Position numbers and translations under genes: made by a program
Part shown: piece by piece, positions 8,901 through 15,798 of the stretch
Numbering within the stretch: position 1 is the stretch's first letter
How the letters are laid out: every line of letters begins with the position of its first letter
The notes under the pieces: model-generated
Told to the model about the DNA's origin: nothing
What the model saw: only the letters and a program-made list of their open reading frames with translations
The model's database searches: none
Source of the DNA: an uncultured Chlorobiota bacterium
GTDB taxonomy: Bacteria; Bacteroidota; Bacteroidia; Bacteroidales; JAADGE01
Assembly: GCA_947311125.1 (NCBI GenBank)
Contig: CAMZKI010000237.1
Coordinates: 1 to 22,216, forward strand
Direction of reading: 5' to 3'
DNA: 22,216 bases

Positions 8901-10749
8901 TCCAAGTAACCCAACAAATATCTGAAGACGCTCCGCCTTCTCCGCCTGTCCACCAGATGTGTCCGTTGCTGCCGGATGTGCTTTTAACATGTCTGTAATA
9001 TCTTTGTGTTGCTCCGTCTTGCGAATTATTCATATAAAATCCGTGATTGTAATATGTATTCAGGATTGTTAAATTGTCATAAACGGATTCAGAGCTTCTT
9101 GCTGTTAAAGTCCATGCAACCGTTCCGTGTGAACCGTCTGCATCAAGGTTTTGATAACCGTTATTGTAACCGGGCCAGTCGTAATAGGCATCTTTTCCGT
9201 CGTAAGAAGGATAACCGGGTGTGTTTTTATTTCCCCAAGGGTCATTAAAAATTAAAGTGTGTTGACCTATGACATATCCGACAACTAATGTAAGATGTCC
9301 TGATGCCGTTATCCACGAACATATGGGCTGGGGATATTCGGCATCTATTTCTGCAACGGCTTTTTCATATGTTGCACTTCCGAGCCATACATAACTTCCG
9401 GAAGCCATATCGTGAAGCTCTTGATAGTTACGCATTCCGTCACCTCCTCCGGGTGAAGTGTAAGGTGATACCCACATATAAGCATATCCTCCGTAAGCAT
9501 TTTTTGATGAAGAATAGGCATCGAAAGAAAACTCATTGTATTTATACCTGTCAAGCACATAACCGGAATAATCGGAATAATGCGGCGAGCCGGTTACCGA
9601 CGGATAGTTTTCTGCTGCAACAGGCCATTTAGGCAGGCGATTATAATATGCGAGAGCCATATTAGATGTTGTCGGGGCACATGCCGAACCGCCGTTTCTG
9701 CCGGTAGGAGCATCATATAATTGGTGGATAAAAGGAACGTTTTTAGTGAGATGTGCGATTGACTTTGTCTGTTTAAATTTTGAAACATCATAAAATTCCG
9801 GCTTAATATTTTTCGGATTGTTTAATAAGACAGCTTGCGAAAGAATTTTTGTTTTTGAAAGATTTAATTTTGCTCTTACAATTTGTCTTTTATCATAAGT
9901 TTGATAAATTATTCCCCCATGTAAATCGAAAGAGGGGGTCATTTCGTAAATATTCGGCGTATTTGTTATTTGTCTTTTGTTTTTTCCTTTATAATCAGAA
10001 ATGTAAATATCGGAGCTGTTTAAAATAAAATTTTTTGTATCCGTATCACTTATTTGATAAACAATGTTTTCTGATTTTGAATCCCAATTTCCGGCGCCGC
10101 CTTTACCGATTTTATACAGTCTTTGTATTGAAATATCATATACAAGCAGTTCGTAATTTCTGTTTTGAAATAAAAGTTTTTTACTGTCGGGCGACCATTT
10201 CGGATAGATAACACCTTTTTTATCATTCGGAAGTTTTATTTCTGTTCCTGTTTTAATATCTTTAACAATAAAATATTCTTGATTAACGTCATAAACAATA
10301 TATTTTCCGTCGGGAGAAACAGGTGTCAGGTTTGAGTTTCCGACATTTATATTTAAAATTTTTGAAAGGTTTAAATAGGCATTAAAAGTCAGTTGGTTTG
10401 CTTTTTCGGAATATTCGGAAATTAAAGCAGCTTTTCTTTTTTCCAAATCGTAATATGCAGGTGCTTGCTTTCCTTCTTTATTTATGGACTTGAAAGATAT
10501 GTATTTCCCGTTTTCGGAAACAGAAAAATATCTTCCGCAACCCGGAGACGCAACTAATGTTTCAACCTTACCTTCGTTCAGAAGATAAATTTTTGAGGCA
10601 TAGTTATCCGAGAATACAATTCCGAAAGGAGTTTCGACAGGATTTATGAAATAGCCCGCATTTTCAGCTTGATATGCTTGCTCCTGTGTTTTTTGGGCAT
10701 TTGCAATAAGTGATGCGATTAACAAAATAAGGGTTGTGAGTCGTTTCAT
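2959..10749 (-). CDS. Giant T9SS-secreted protein with C39-like peptidase, SprB repeats and twin beta-helices
   Basis: 2,596 residues from the ATG at 10749. An upstream in-frame ATG at 10791 is rejected because it precedes a good -7 promoter element and the signal peptide (MKRLTTLILL...ANAQ) begins at 10749. Domains in order: PD40/TolB-like beta-propeller repeats (about 25-310; SPDGKYIVY, SPDSKKLLF); papain-like C39-type peptidase domain (about 345-520) with Cys357 in SACAPTT, His485 in GHLTLVVGY and Asp503 in NDPWGN; Golvesin-like domain (about 560-716, ending LFDAVRF); two SprB repeats (about 720-785 and 790-865); a MAM/jelly-roll-like domain (about 869-1040); two homologous parallel beta-helix modules (about 1045-1555 and 1560-2071), each ending in GADEY; a beta-rich region with LLGNPYPS; and a type A T9SS sorting domain (about 2520-2596; YPNPAKDKI, LTPGIYFLK, final KKVIKE). 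It should be exported by Sec, carried through T9SS, and attached to the surface or released. Peptidase activity is inferred from the triad. Substrate is unknown; adhesion or processing of a surface polymer is possible. Confidence 0.92.
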   Translation of the reverse strand: MKRLTTLILLIASLIANAQKTQEQAYQAENAGYFINPVETPFGIVFSDNYASKIYLLNEGKVETLVASPGCGRYFSVSENGKYISFKSINKEGKQAPAYYDLEKRKAALISEYSEKANQLTFNAYLNLSKILNINVGNSNLTPVSPDGKYIVYDVNQEYFIVKDIKTGTEIKLPNDKKGVIYPKWSPDSKKLLFQNRNYELLVYDISIQRLYKIGKGGAGNWDSKSENIVYQISDTDTKNFILNSSDIYISDYKGKNKRQITNTPNIYEMTPSFDLHGGIIYQTYDKRQIVRAKLNLSKTKILSQAVLLNNPKNIKPEFYDVSKFKQTKSIAHLTKNVPFIHQLYDAPTGRNGGSACAPTTSNMALAYYNRLPKWPVAAENYPSVTGSPHYSDYSGYVLDRYKYNEFSFDAYSSSKNAYGGYAYMWVSPYTSPGGGDGMRNYQELHDMASGSYVWLGSATYEKAVAEIDAEYPQPICSWITASGHLTLVVGYVIGQHTLIFNDPWGNKNTPGYPSYDGKDAYYDWPGYNNGYQNLDADGSHGTVAWTLTARSSESVYDNLTILNTYYNHGFYMNNSQDGATQRYYRHVKSTSGSNGHIWWTGGEGGASSDICWVTWTPNLPNSASYKVEVYIPAAFTDAYSSAAVTSSAYYKIFYDGGNTSVTVNQLANQGTWVDLGTYQFTQGQNGYVRLGDAVASADNGKKVLFDAVRFTQIAGSPVVSSTNVTCTGADDGTATVTTSPGPAPHTYLWSPGGQTTSSVSGLSAGAYTVTITDANSVTYQSTVTIDEAAQLLSLSSSSVNPSSFGASDGSITVNVSGGVQPYAYSWTPNVSSTNIAQNLSAGTYTVTVTDAYGCSKQETVILTDPVCTSCCVLLSEDFTGQVLPSGWSNIVHPGADAAYEWRFDDPGGRYASGILNGAGFDSDFAIFDDDFFGDNGNKSDASITTPAINCTGRDVVVLKFSHRFRSSTNVADGTVQVSNDGSTWNNIVTYNTTTVGPIVEEFDISTYAANQTTVYVRFRYTDNSNWSNYWAVDNVEIYAPPAGTKTISANGGDYTNFTEAINAINTCGIGTGGITFLVAADEVFTEDPPVITATGDATKPVIFQKSGTGANPIIKATGTASSDDAAIKIAGGDYFTFDGIDIQIATGSALEYGYYIYNNSATDGAQHNTIKNCSVTLNNTNEISKGVFQYIRTGTVDPTTADGANSFNLYDNITIKNAYYGVCLHGYDFAGQDALYDDACEIKNVTVDGYGLAGATVNRATGIQTWSQKNLLIHNNIVKNGVSGDRTLGIYCAGNNTGSIYANKVSGLYGEGIQVVGIREYNSNMNIYLNEVSDIEGIKMATGIEGYGGTSTVYNNFVYDIKAPAGNSVTNGYPSARGISFRYTTGTQSVFYNSVYIAYYSSNAGNESTAFYLDNSTADLRNNIFENNTDATTGTRATVLYFKGSSDLANLSVNSNNNCYYNGVATSKYTLAYDAGNSVEYLDLTSYAASSPGDANSIEENPPFKSTSAPYDLHINPNISTGIDNGGTAISGYTADFDGDIRDVAPDIGADEYDTGSPLCGTYTIDNTTATGATNFNNFTDAINVLNDRGISCSVIFNVTTGQIFTENPPEIITSGTSVNTVIFQKSGTGANPVIKPTGTTSDNDFGICLKGVDYYTFDGIDIQIAAGDALEYGYYITNNTPSDGAQHNLIKNCNITLNNANVNSVGVYQYVQTGNIDPVNADGANSFNTYDNLNIQNAYFGIKTYGYDVTGQEALYDDATEIMNCSISNFGYTGTQARAVGVHTWSQKNLKIHNNTVFNGTTDYRTLGIYAAGNNQGDIYNNTVYGLYGTGSQVVGLRQYESTVNFYNNEVYDIEGVEMASGIEIYGGTSYIYNNFVRDIRTPGTDTYNYPTARGISNRKGTAYIYNNSVLLNYVSTATTNESAGIFVEGFSYGSATADIRNNIVVNKVDVTTGAIAAALYKSAEYSTISTNSDNNLYYSGTPSAKNLIYYDTNVSDQTLADYKIRCASYEQNSITEDAPFISTSDLHIQTSAISYIDGGAQVITTVTNDFDGNARDALSPDIGADEYDCDYIVWRGTTDTDWATPSNWQKQQVPTISDNVVIPDISLNSNNFPVITSAAETNNLTIQSGANLQINPNFSLTVNGIMANNAGISGLLIKSDASGTGSFINSTTGVPATAERFLSGTQWHYLTAPVIDAPLNLFNTNNFYFYDETTSDSWSGGVFSGTPGWTSYTNSALTSMQGYAYYFNETTLNFSGNLHAGTYTSPLLSWTNTIQADQYEGWHLLGNPYPSAVDFSQTNIDAGNITLTNLDNTIYFYDDITGNYKYYNTTTGGVNGGTQFIPAMQGFFVHASVNNGQLQFTDAARVHNITNFYKTKTNTEIVLIASGNNFSDETKIIVLPDASADFDTEYDAYKMFSENSMVPFLYSIAGNTEYAINTVPEISENLTIPLGFSTQTSGNYQIKLDNVSGINLPVYLYDKQLNLIQNLSENNTYSFSFSGGVEKNRFELRFSQLSNIENISNRDIIVYPNPAKDKIQIISNSEIINIELSDISGKVLTQKNNVKVVNIGHLTPGIYFLKITTKNGILTKKVIKE
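4534..7618 (-). repeat. Tandem duplication of a parallel beta-helix module inside the giant protein
   Basis: Two modules of about 510 residues lie head to tail: 7618 down to about 6084, and about 6070 down to 4534. They share long near-identical blocks in the same order, for example VIFQKSGTGANP, YTFDGIDIQIA, ALEYGYYI, DGAQHN, TWSQKNL, KIHNN/LIHNN, RTLGIY and DIGADEYD. Corresponding positions are offset by about 1,563 bases (compare the segments near 5850 and 7413). Divergence between the copies shows an old duplication rather than an assembly repeat. Confidence 0.85.
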
Positions 10750-10780
10750 TTTTTCAAGTGATTTTTTATTGTGTAACTCA

Positions 10781-10788
10781 CAAAGATA
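10781..10788 (-). promoter_or_regulatory. -7 promoter element of the giant surface-protein gene
   Basis: On the minus strand this reads TATCTTTG, an exact match to TAnnTTTG. No convincing TTTG/TTG is found 19-20 bases upstream, so the -33 box is weak. The element lies about 32 bases before the ATG at 10749, which supports that start and argues against the in-frame ATG at 10791, upstream of it. Confidence 0.5.
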
Positions 10789-10846
10789 CACTTTTTTGAA
10801 AAAGAAATAACATCGTTTTGTCTTCTTCCGTTAAAAAAATAAAAAA

Positions 10847-12280
10847 TTAAGAGTTTCCTGCAATAATTTTCTTTAATAAATTTAAAGTGTAATCAATCGT
10901 GCTTTTATGTGTTCTGAAACTTAAAACGGCAAGTCGCAGCCAAACTTTTTCATTTATTACGGTTGAAGAAATAAAAACTTTTCCGTCTTTTTTAACTTCC
11001 TCAACGATATTCAAGTTAAAAGCATCAGCGTCTTTATTTTTCGGAACATACCTATATATCATTACTGATAAATCGGGAAAAGGGCCGACTTCAAAGCCGA
11101 TTTTTTGAATTTTTTCATAAAAGTAGCGAGTTAATAACAGTTTTTCTTCCAATGCGGCTTTAAACGGAGAAAGCCCGAAAAGCTTTAAAGAAATCCACAT
11201 TCTTAATCCTCGAAAATGTTTTGTAAGTTCAGGAGATAAATCTGCCGGAGAAGGTTCTGAAATTGTTTCAATTTTATCCTGCATATAGTTTGCCTGATAT
11301 TTATGTGTTTGATTTAAAGCATTTACGTCTTTTATTAATACCGCTCCCAAACCGTAAGATAAAAACAGTCCTTTGTGCGGATCAATTGTAACAGAGTCTG
11401 ACTTTTCAATGCCTTTGAATTTTTCTTTTTCAGAATTGAGTAAAATAAAAAAACCTCCGTATGCAGCATCGGTATGCATCCATAAATTGTGATTTGCGGC
11501 AATATCGGCTATTTCATTCAGCGGGTCTATTGCTCCGGTATCAGTTGTCCCGGCAGAAGCAATGATTAAAAAAGGGTTGAGCCCGGCAGATATGTCTTTT
11601 TGAATTTGTTTTTTCAGTTCTGTCGAGTTCATTTTGAAATTTTCAGTTAAAGGAATATAACGGATGATTGCTTCTCCCAAACCTGTTATTCTGATTGCCT
11701 TTTTAACAGAATGATGAGCTTGTTCCGTTAAATATATTACTGACTTATAAATGTTTTTACTTGTTATGTTTTTTGCGTCTCTGGCAGTGGCAACAGCAAT
11801 AAGAGTAGCAACGGAGCCGCCGGATGTTAAGTTTCCGAGTGCCGTTATGGGGAAACCCGTAATTCTGCACATCCAACGAATCATAGAGTTCTCAAGCTTA
11901 ACGACACCGGGTCCTGCATAATAGATGCCGGCATATTTGTTAAAAACGGCAGCAAGATAATCGCCGAGAGCGGTAGTGTAAACACCTCCCCCGGGGATGT
12001 AACCCAAATGTCCGCCCGAAGCCGGATTTAAACCGGGAATATCTACTTTGATTTCAAGTTCTTTCAAAACACTTTCTATACTTTCCGGATTTTCGGATAT
12101 GTCGAATGAAATTTTATCAATTTGGCTGTTTGTAAAAGCTGTAAATGTTTTATTGTTTACACCGTCATCCAAGAAATTATTTGTGTATTCTTCAATTTTG
12201 CTAATCCACTTATTTCGTATCTCAAACTCAGGTTCCAGCAACATCGCCTTTTTCTCAAGATTTTTCAGTTTTTGTATCAT
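10847..12280 (-). CDS. PLP-dependent group II amino acid decarboxylase
   Basis: 477 residues, the usual length for this fold-type I family (aromatic amino acid, glutamate, aspartate or tyrosine decarboxylases). Lys303 in TIDPHKGLFL is the expected Schiff-base lysine. His269 and Asp271 in HTDAAYGGFF are the cofactor-stacking and pyridine-nitrogen residues. LTSGGSVATL (phosphate loop) and GVVKLENSMIRWM (typical N-terminal helix) are also present. The product would be a cytosolic homodimer removing the alpha-carboxylate of an amino acid to make an amine. The substrate cannot be read from the motifs. Some database relatives carry an aminotransferase name, but DPHK favours decarboxylase. A near-perfect promoter sits just upstream (12300-12330). 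The giant surface-protein gene follows 97 bases downstream with its own -7 element and no clear terminator between, so the two may be partly co-transcribed. Confidence 0.85.
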   Translation of the reverse strand: MIQKLKNLEKKAMLLEPEFEIRNKWISKIEEYTNNFLDDGVNNKTFTAFTNSQIDKISFDISENPESIESVLKELEIKVDIPGLNPASGGHLGYIPGGGVYTTALGDYLAAVFNKYAGIYYAGPGVVKLENSMIRWMCRITGFPITALGNLTSGGSVATLIAVATARDAKNITSKNIYKSVIYLTEQAHHSVKKAIRITGLGEAIIRYIPLTENFKMNSTELKKQIQKDISAGLNPFLIIASAGTTDTGAIDPLNEIADIAANHNLWMHTDAAYGGFFILLNSEKEKFKGIEKSDSVTIDPHKGLFLSYGLGAVLIKDVNALNQTHKYQANYMQDKIETISEPSPADLSPELTKHFRGLRMWISLKLFGLSPFKAALEEKLLLTRYFYEKIQKIGFEVGPFPDLSVMIYRYVPKNKDADAFNLNIVEEVKKDGKVFISSTVINEKVWLRLAVLSFRTHKSTIDYTLNLLKKIIAGNS

Positions 12281-12299
12281 TCCGTAAATTTTAAGAAAA

Positions 12300-12330
12300 C
12301 AAATTTATCTGTTTTTATTTATTTTACAAA
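12300..12330 (-). promoter_or_regulatory. Bacteroidota-type promoter of the decarboxylase gene
   Basis: On the minus strand: TTTG (12330-12327), a 19-base spacer, then TAAATTTG (12307-12300). Both boxes and the spacing match the Bacteroidota -33/-7 consensus. The -7 element ends 20 bases before the decarboxylase ATG, so the leader would be short. Confidence 0.65.
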
Positions 12331-12386
12331 TACTGCGTTACATTAAGTATATAAGTATCTTTTTTTATGGATTTAAAGTTTTTTCT

Positions 12387-12416
12387 TTTGCAGGTATTCG
12401 GTTTAAAGTATTTTTT
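12387..12416 (+). promoter_or_regulatory. Candidate promoter of ccoI
   Basis: TTTG (12387-12390), an 18-base spacer, then TATTTTTT (12409-12416), which differs from TAnnTTTG only in the last base. It lies 25 bases before the ccoI ATG in the divergent intergenic region. No clear FNR-type TTGAT-N4-ATCAA box is visible here. Confidence 0.35.
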
Positions 12417-12441
12417 CATACTTTTATCAGTTTAAAAAAAT

Positions 12442-13356
12442 ATGGGAGATATTTGTGTTCACTGCGGAGAGGATTGCGGAAGACATCCGATTATGTATCA
12501 AAATAAACCGTTTTGTTGTAACGGGTGTAAAACAGTATATCAACTTTTAAATAAAAACAATCTATATTCCTACTACGAAATAGAAGATACTCCCGGAATT
12601 AAAGTTGATATTAATGATTTTGATGATAAATATGCCTATCTTGACAAAGAAGAAGTAAAAGAGAAAATTTATGAATTTCGGGAAGGAGATATGGTAAAAG
12701 TTACTTTTTTTATTCCGTCAATACATTGTGCTTCATGTATCTGGCTGCTTGAAAATTTGAACACTCTCAATAAAGGAATATCAAGTTCAATGGTGAACTT
12801 TGTAAAGAAAGAAGTTTCGGTAACCTTTAATGAAAAAGAGATAACCTTGAGACAACTTGTTGAACTTTTGTCTTCGATTCATTATATTCCGCATATAAAT
12901 CTTGAAAAAAAGAGTGAATATGACAAACAAAAAGAAGAGGGAAAAAAACTTTTGAAAAAAATAGGTGTTGCCGGATTTGCTTTCGGAAATACTATGCTTT
13001 TAAGTTTCCCGGAATATATACAAGGTAGTTTCGGATTAGAACAAAAATATAAATTTCTTTTCGGAATACTCAATCTGCTTTTTGCAATACCGGTAATTTC
13101 ATACAGCGGCAGCGATTATATAAAATCAGCATTTAAAAATCTTTTTAACAGAATTATAAATATTGACCTGCCTGTTGCAATAGGAATGCTTGCTATATTT
13201 CTTGAAAGTGCTTATGAAATTTTAAGCCATTCAGGCTCGGGTTATATGGATTCTCTTACCGGTTTTGTCTTTTTTTGCTTATCGGAAAATGGTATCAAAA
13301 CAGAACCTACAGAGCTTTATCTTTTGAACGGGATTATAAATCTTATTTTCCTATAG
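12442..13356 (+). CDS. ccoI: CcoI copper-transporting P-type ATPase, N-terminal frame (frameshifted gene)
   Basis: First of two frames that together make one CcoI/FixI-type P1B ATPase (locus 12442-14825; 278 + 516 = 794 residues if joined). CcoI supplies copper to cytochrome cbb3 oxidase. Visible here: a Cys-rich pre-domain (C5, C8, C12, C25, C26, C29) of the type preceding CcoI ATPases; a heavy-metal-associated domain with CASC at residues 96-99; and membrane segments near 178-195, 205-228 and 238-258, plus the first half of another (MDSLTGFVFF). After codon 278 the frame leaves the family sequence and runs 26 unrelated residues to a stop at 13354. If not shifted, the product would be a truncated protein with metal-binding domains and about 3.5 helices, lacking all catalytic domains. 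No ccoGNOPS genes are in the window. Confidence 0.85.
   Translation: MGDICVHCGEDCGRHPIMYQNKPFCCNGCKTVYQLLNKNNLYSYYEIEDTPGIKVDINDFDDKYAYLDKEEVKEKIYEFREGDMVKVTFFIPSIHCASCIWLLENLNTLNKGISSSMVNFVKKEVSVTFNEKEITLRQLVELLSSIHYIPHINLEKKSEYDKQKEEGKKLLKKIGVAGFAFGNTMLLSFPEYIQGSFGLEQKYKFLFGILNLLFAIPVISYSGSDYIKSAFKNLFNRIINIDLPVAIGMLAIFLESAYEILSHSGSGYMDSLTGFVFFCLSENGIKTEPTELYLLNGIINLIFL
13270..13277 (+). other. Frameshift site in ccoI at a T7 run
   Basis: Seven Ts (13270-13276) are followed by G. The 0 frame reads GTC TTT TTT TGC. The family-like reading needs GTC TTT TTT TTG CTT, which is a -1 shift or one extra T. A P-site TTT codon could slip back one base with perfect re-pairing, and a T7 run could also suffer polymerase slippage or base-calling loss. 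The site falls in the middle of a membrane helix, so neither piece is a natural protein end. I see no strong downstream pseudoknot. Confidence 0.8.
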
Positions 13357-14825
13357 CTGTTACCGTTTTGGAAAACGGAAAAGAGGATAGTGTTTTACTT
13401 GAAAATTTAAAACCCGGTCAGAAAATACTTATTCGTAATCAGGAACTAATTCCTGCAGATTCAAGACTTTTAAAAGGAGATGCGTATATTGATTACAGTT
13501 TTGTTACCGGAGAGTCTCAGCCTGTCAAGAAAAATATCGGAGATACTGTCTATGCCGGAGGCAGGCAAGTAGGGGAAGCATTGGAAATGGAAGTTACAAC
13601 AGAAGTTTTGCAAAGTAAACTTACAAAATTATGGAATCAGGATAATAAAGACAAAATTAAAGAAAAAAGTTATTCTACACTTATTGATAATATAAGCAAG
13701 TATTTTACGGTTGCAGTTATATTAATAGCCGTTACAGCAGGTATTATATGGTTGTTTATTGATACAAAAGAGGCTTTGCTGGTTTTTACTTCTGTTTTGA
13801 TAGTTGCCTGTCCTTGTGCTTTGGCTCTCTCTCTGCCGTTTACTTACGGAACGACTATGGGAGTTTTCGGAAAAAGGGGATTTTACCTGAAAAGAACCGA
13901 TGTTGTTGAAAAACTGTCAAAAACAGATACAATAGTTTTTGATAAAACCGGAACCATTACAAAGTCTGACGGACTTAAAGTAAGTTACTTCGGAGAAAAA
14001 CTTTCATATAAGGAACTTTCTTTAATAAAGTCTGTTACAAGACACTCCACACATCCTATGAGTTCGGCTGTTTACGAACATTTAAAGAAATATTATCATG
14101 AAAAAATTAAAGATTTCAGAGAACTTCCGGCAAGAGGAGTTATAGGTATTTATGAAGATACTAAAATAAAAGTCGGATCATATGAATTTATTTACGGAAA
14201 CGATTCAGGAAAAGCAAAACAAACAAGCGTCTATGTTTCTGTAAATGATGTTCCGAAAGGCTATTTTACCGTTGAGAACAGATACAGAGAAGGATTATCG
14301 GAAATTATCAGCAGCCTGAGAAAAGACTATGAATTACATTTGATATCAGGTGATACTGATGCCGAAAAGGATAACTTGCTGAAATTGTTTAAAGATGAAG
14401 ATAAACTAAATTTTAATAAATCACCCGCAGATAAACTTAACTATATAAAAAAACTGAAAGCTGAAGGGAAAAAAGTCTTAATGGCAGGAGACGGTTTAAA
14501 CGATGCCGGAGCATTAAATGAAGCAGATGTAGGTATTTCCGTTGCCGATGATATTTATCACTTCTCTCCTGCTTGTGATGCTATTTTGGAGGCAGAGAAG
14601 TTTAAATATTTGAATAAGTTTATTGGCTTTTCCAAAACTTCTATGAAAATTGTCAGAGCAAGCTTGTTAATTTCTTTTTTATATAATATTGCGGGACTTT
14701 ATTTTGCCGTAACCGGACAGTTGTCTCCGATAATTGCGGCAATACTTATGCCTGCAAGTTCTGTATCTGTTGTGATATTTGTAAGTTCTGCAGTTATTTT
14801 AATGTCAAAAATAAAACTTTCTTAA
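13275..14825 (+). CDS. ccoI: CcoI copper-transporting P-type ATPase, catalytic part (second frame)
   Basis: Continues the same protein: (L)LIGKWYQNRTYRALSF completes the split helix, so the TTG at 13275 is an internal Leu codon and not a genuine start. Motifs, numbered for the joined 794-residue protein: TGES of the actuator domain; CPC in the ion-binding helix at 457-459; phosphorylated Asp501 in DKTGT; THP in the nucleotide-binding domain; GDGLNDAGAL of the hinge; and two final helices with the conserved LMPASSVSVV. All catalytic motifs are intact, which argues against an old pseudogene. Role: copper export across the inner membrane for cbb3 oxidase maturation. It can only be made if the frame is restored at 13270-13277 or if the assembly lacks one T. 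The stop at 14825 is followed by a 90-base convergent gap to the Usp gene. Confidence 0.88.
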   Translation: MLIGKWYQNRTYRALSFERDYKSYFPIAVTVLENGKEDSVLLENLKPGQKILIRNQELIPADSRLLKGDAYIDYSFVTGESQPVKKNIGDTVYAGGRQVGEALEMEVTTEVLQSKLTKLWNQDNKDKIKEKSYSTLIDNISKYFTVAVILIAVTAGIIWLFIDTKEALLVFTSVLIVACPCALALSLPFTYGTTMGVFGKRGFYLKRTDVVEKLSKTDTIVFDKTGTITKSDGLKVSYFGEKLSYKELSLIKSVTRHSTHPMSSAVYEHLKKYYHEKIKDFRELPARGVIGIYEDTKIKVGSYEFIYGNDSGKAKQTSVYVSVNDVPKGYFTVENRYREGLSEIISSLRKDYELHLISGDTDAEKDNLLKLFKDEDKLNFNKSPADKLNYIKKLKAEGKKVLMAGDGLNDAGALNEADVGISVADDIYHFSPACDAILEAEKFKYLNKFIGFSKTSMKIVRASLLISFLYNIAGLYFAVTGQLSPIIAAILMPASSVSVVIFVSSAVILMSKIKLS

Positions 14826-14843
14826 AGAGATATTAAACTATAT

Positions 14844-14869
14844 GCATTGTTTTTGTGTTGATACAATGC
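14844..14869. terminator. Weak hairpin between convergent ccoI and usp genes
   Basis: GCATTGT (14844-14850) pairs perfectly with ACAATGC (14863-14869) around a 12-base loop. There is no clean T tract on either side, so it is only a candidate. A second hairpin in the same gap (14897-14905 with 14911-14919, loop TACGT) overlaps the usp stop. Their position between convergent genes favours termination. Confidence 0.35.
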
Positions 14870-14915
14870 TGAAATAAAACTGTTTACTTTTTACTTTTGA
14901 TTGTTTACGTAACAA

Positions 14916-15737
14916 TTAATTAAAACCTTTAAACTTTGTTAAATCTGTTCTGGGATTTATAGTCATTATCGGTATTTTCTTTTCGTTCGCTATCATTTTC
15001 TGCTCCGAAGCACCGAGCATATAATCATGCAAACTAATATTTTTTGTAGTTGTAATCATTATTAAATCAGCATTTATTTCTTCTGCATATTTTACGGTTT
15101 CATCATAAAGATTTTTTCCGTCCAGTTTAATAATATTATAACTTACGCCTTTGTCAGATAAAAACCTTTTTGCCGTAATTATATTAGAATTAACCTTTTT
15201 CTTAAATAAAGGGTCTGAATATTCTATATAACACAGGTGTATTTTACTTTTAAAATATTTAAAAAGAAAGTCTGCCCATACTAACTTTTCTTTTTCTGAA
15301 AATTTATAATCTACGGGAAAAACGATATTGCTGAGTTCGCCGGATTTGGGCGAATCCTGAACGACAATAAAGGGTGCTTCCGAACCGACAATAACTTTTA
15401 AAGCCCAACTGCCCGTAAATTTTTGCATACCTTTAATTCCGTGTGTTCCCATAATGGCAAAAAGAGCATTTTCTTCTTCAATTAACTTGTTAATATCTGT
15501 GAAGATACTTCCTTCTTTTACGGCAAATTTCGGTTTAATGCCGTAATCTTTTTCATATTGTCTGACAGCAGATGTCATTTTTACCGTTGCATTCTCAATT
15601 TCCGAACTTTTTTTTACAATATGCAGTAATAAGATATTACAATTTAATCTTTTTGCTAGTTTTTCAGCATGTTGCAATGCATATTCAGAAAGTTCAGAAA
15701 AATCCCAAGGAATTATAATAGGCCTGTTGTTATCCAT
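14916..15737 (-). CDS. Universal stress protein with two tandem Usp domains
   Basis: 273 residues, the length of a double-domain Usp. Domain 1 (about 1-142) opens with IIIPWDFSELSEYALQHA and contains the nucleotide-binding signature MGTHGIKGMQKFTGSWA followed by APFIVVQD. Domain 2 (about 150-273) keeps the fold (NIVFPVDYKFSE; ADLIMITTTK; ASEQKMIANEKKIPIMTI), but its G-x2-G-x9-G-S loop is degenerate, so only the first domain is likely to bind ATP. Cytosolic; Usps are generally made under growth arrest, redox or energy stress. The gene diverges from the cyclase-HD gene across 168 bases containing a twin palindrome, and its apparent promoter overlaps that palindrome. Confidence 0.88.
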   Translation of the reverse strand: MDNNRPIIIPWDFSELSEYALQHAEKLAKRLNCNILLLHIVKKSSEIENATVKMTSAVRQYEKDYGIKPKFAVKEGSIFTDINKLIEEENALFAIMGTHGIKGMQKFTGSWALKVIVGSEAPFIVVQDSPKSGELSNIVFPVDYKFSEKEKLVWADFLFKYFKSKIHLCYIEYSDPLFKKKVNSNIITAKRFLSDKGVSYNIIKLDGKNLYDETVKYAEEINADLIMITTTKNISLHDYMLGASEQKMIANEKKIPIMTINPRTDLTKFKGFN

Positions 15738-15766
15738 AATATAAAAAGTGTTGAGGTATCAATCTT

Positions 15767-15798
15767 CAAATTTAATAATTATTTTTTGATTAATCAAG
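15767..15798 (-). promoter_or_regulatory. Candidate promoter of the usp gene, overlapping the twin palindrome
   Basis: On the minus strand, CTTG (15798-15795), a 20-base spacer and TAAATTTG (15774-15767). The -7 box is an exact TAnnTTTG match and the -33 box keeps the core TTG. The -33 box sits at the edge of the left TGATTAATCA palindrome (15787-15796), so a protein bound there would contact or block RNA polymerase. About 30 bases separate the -7 box from the ATG. Confidence 0.5.

Noticed and set aside
3640..9632. Many + strand open frames of 60-140 codons opposite the giant surface-protein gene
   Set aside because: They are antisense shadows: compositions are Cys/Ile/Ser-rich or otherwise unnatural, there are no motifs or promoters, and the minus-strand frame is continuous with recognisable domains.
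10750..10791. Extended start of the giant protein (14 extra residues)
   Set aside because: The extension places residues before a clean signal peptide, and its ATG lies upstream of the TATCTTTG promoter element at 10781-10788.
13275..13277. TTG as an independent start for the catalytic half of CcoI
   Set aside because: The first residues are the second half of a membrane helix that begins in the other frame; a protein starting there would be misfolded. The codon is the internal Leu of the joined protein.
15786..15797. Classical FNR box in TTGATTAATCAA
   Set aside because: FNR sites need four bases between the half-sites and this has two. Kept only as a generic operator candidate.
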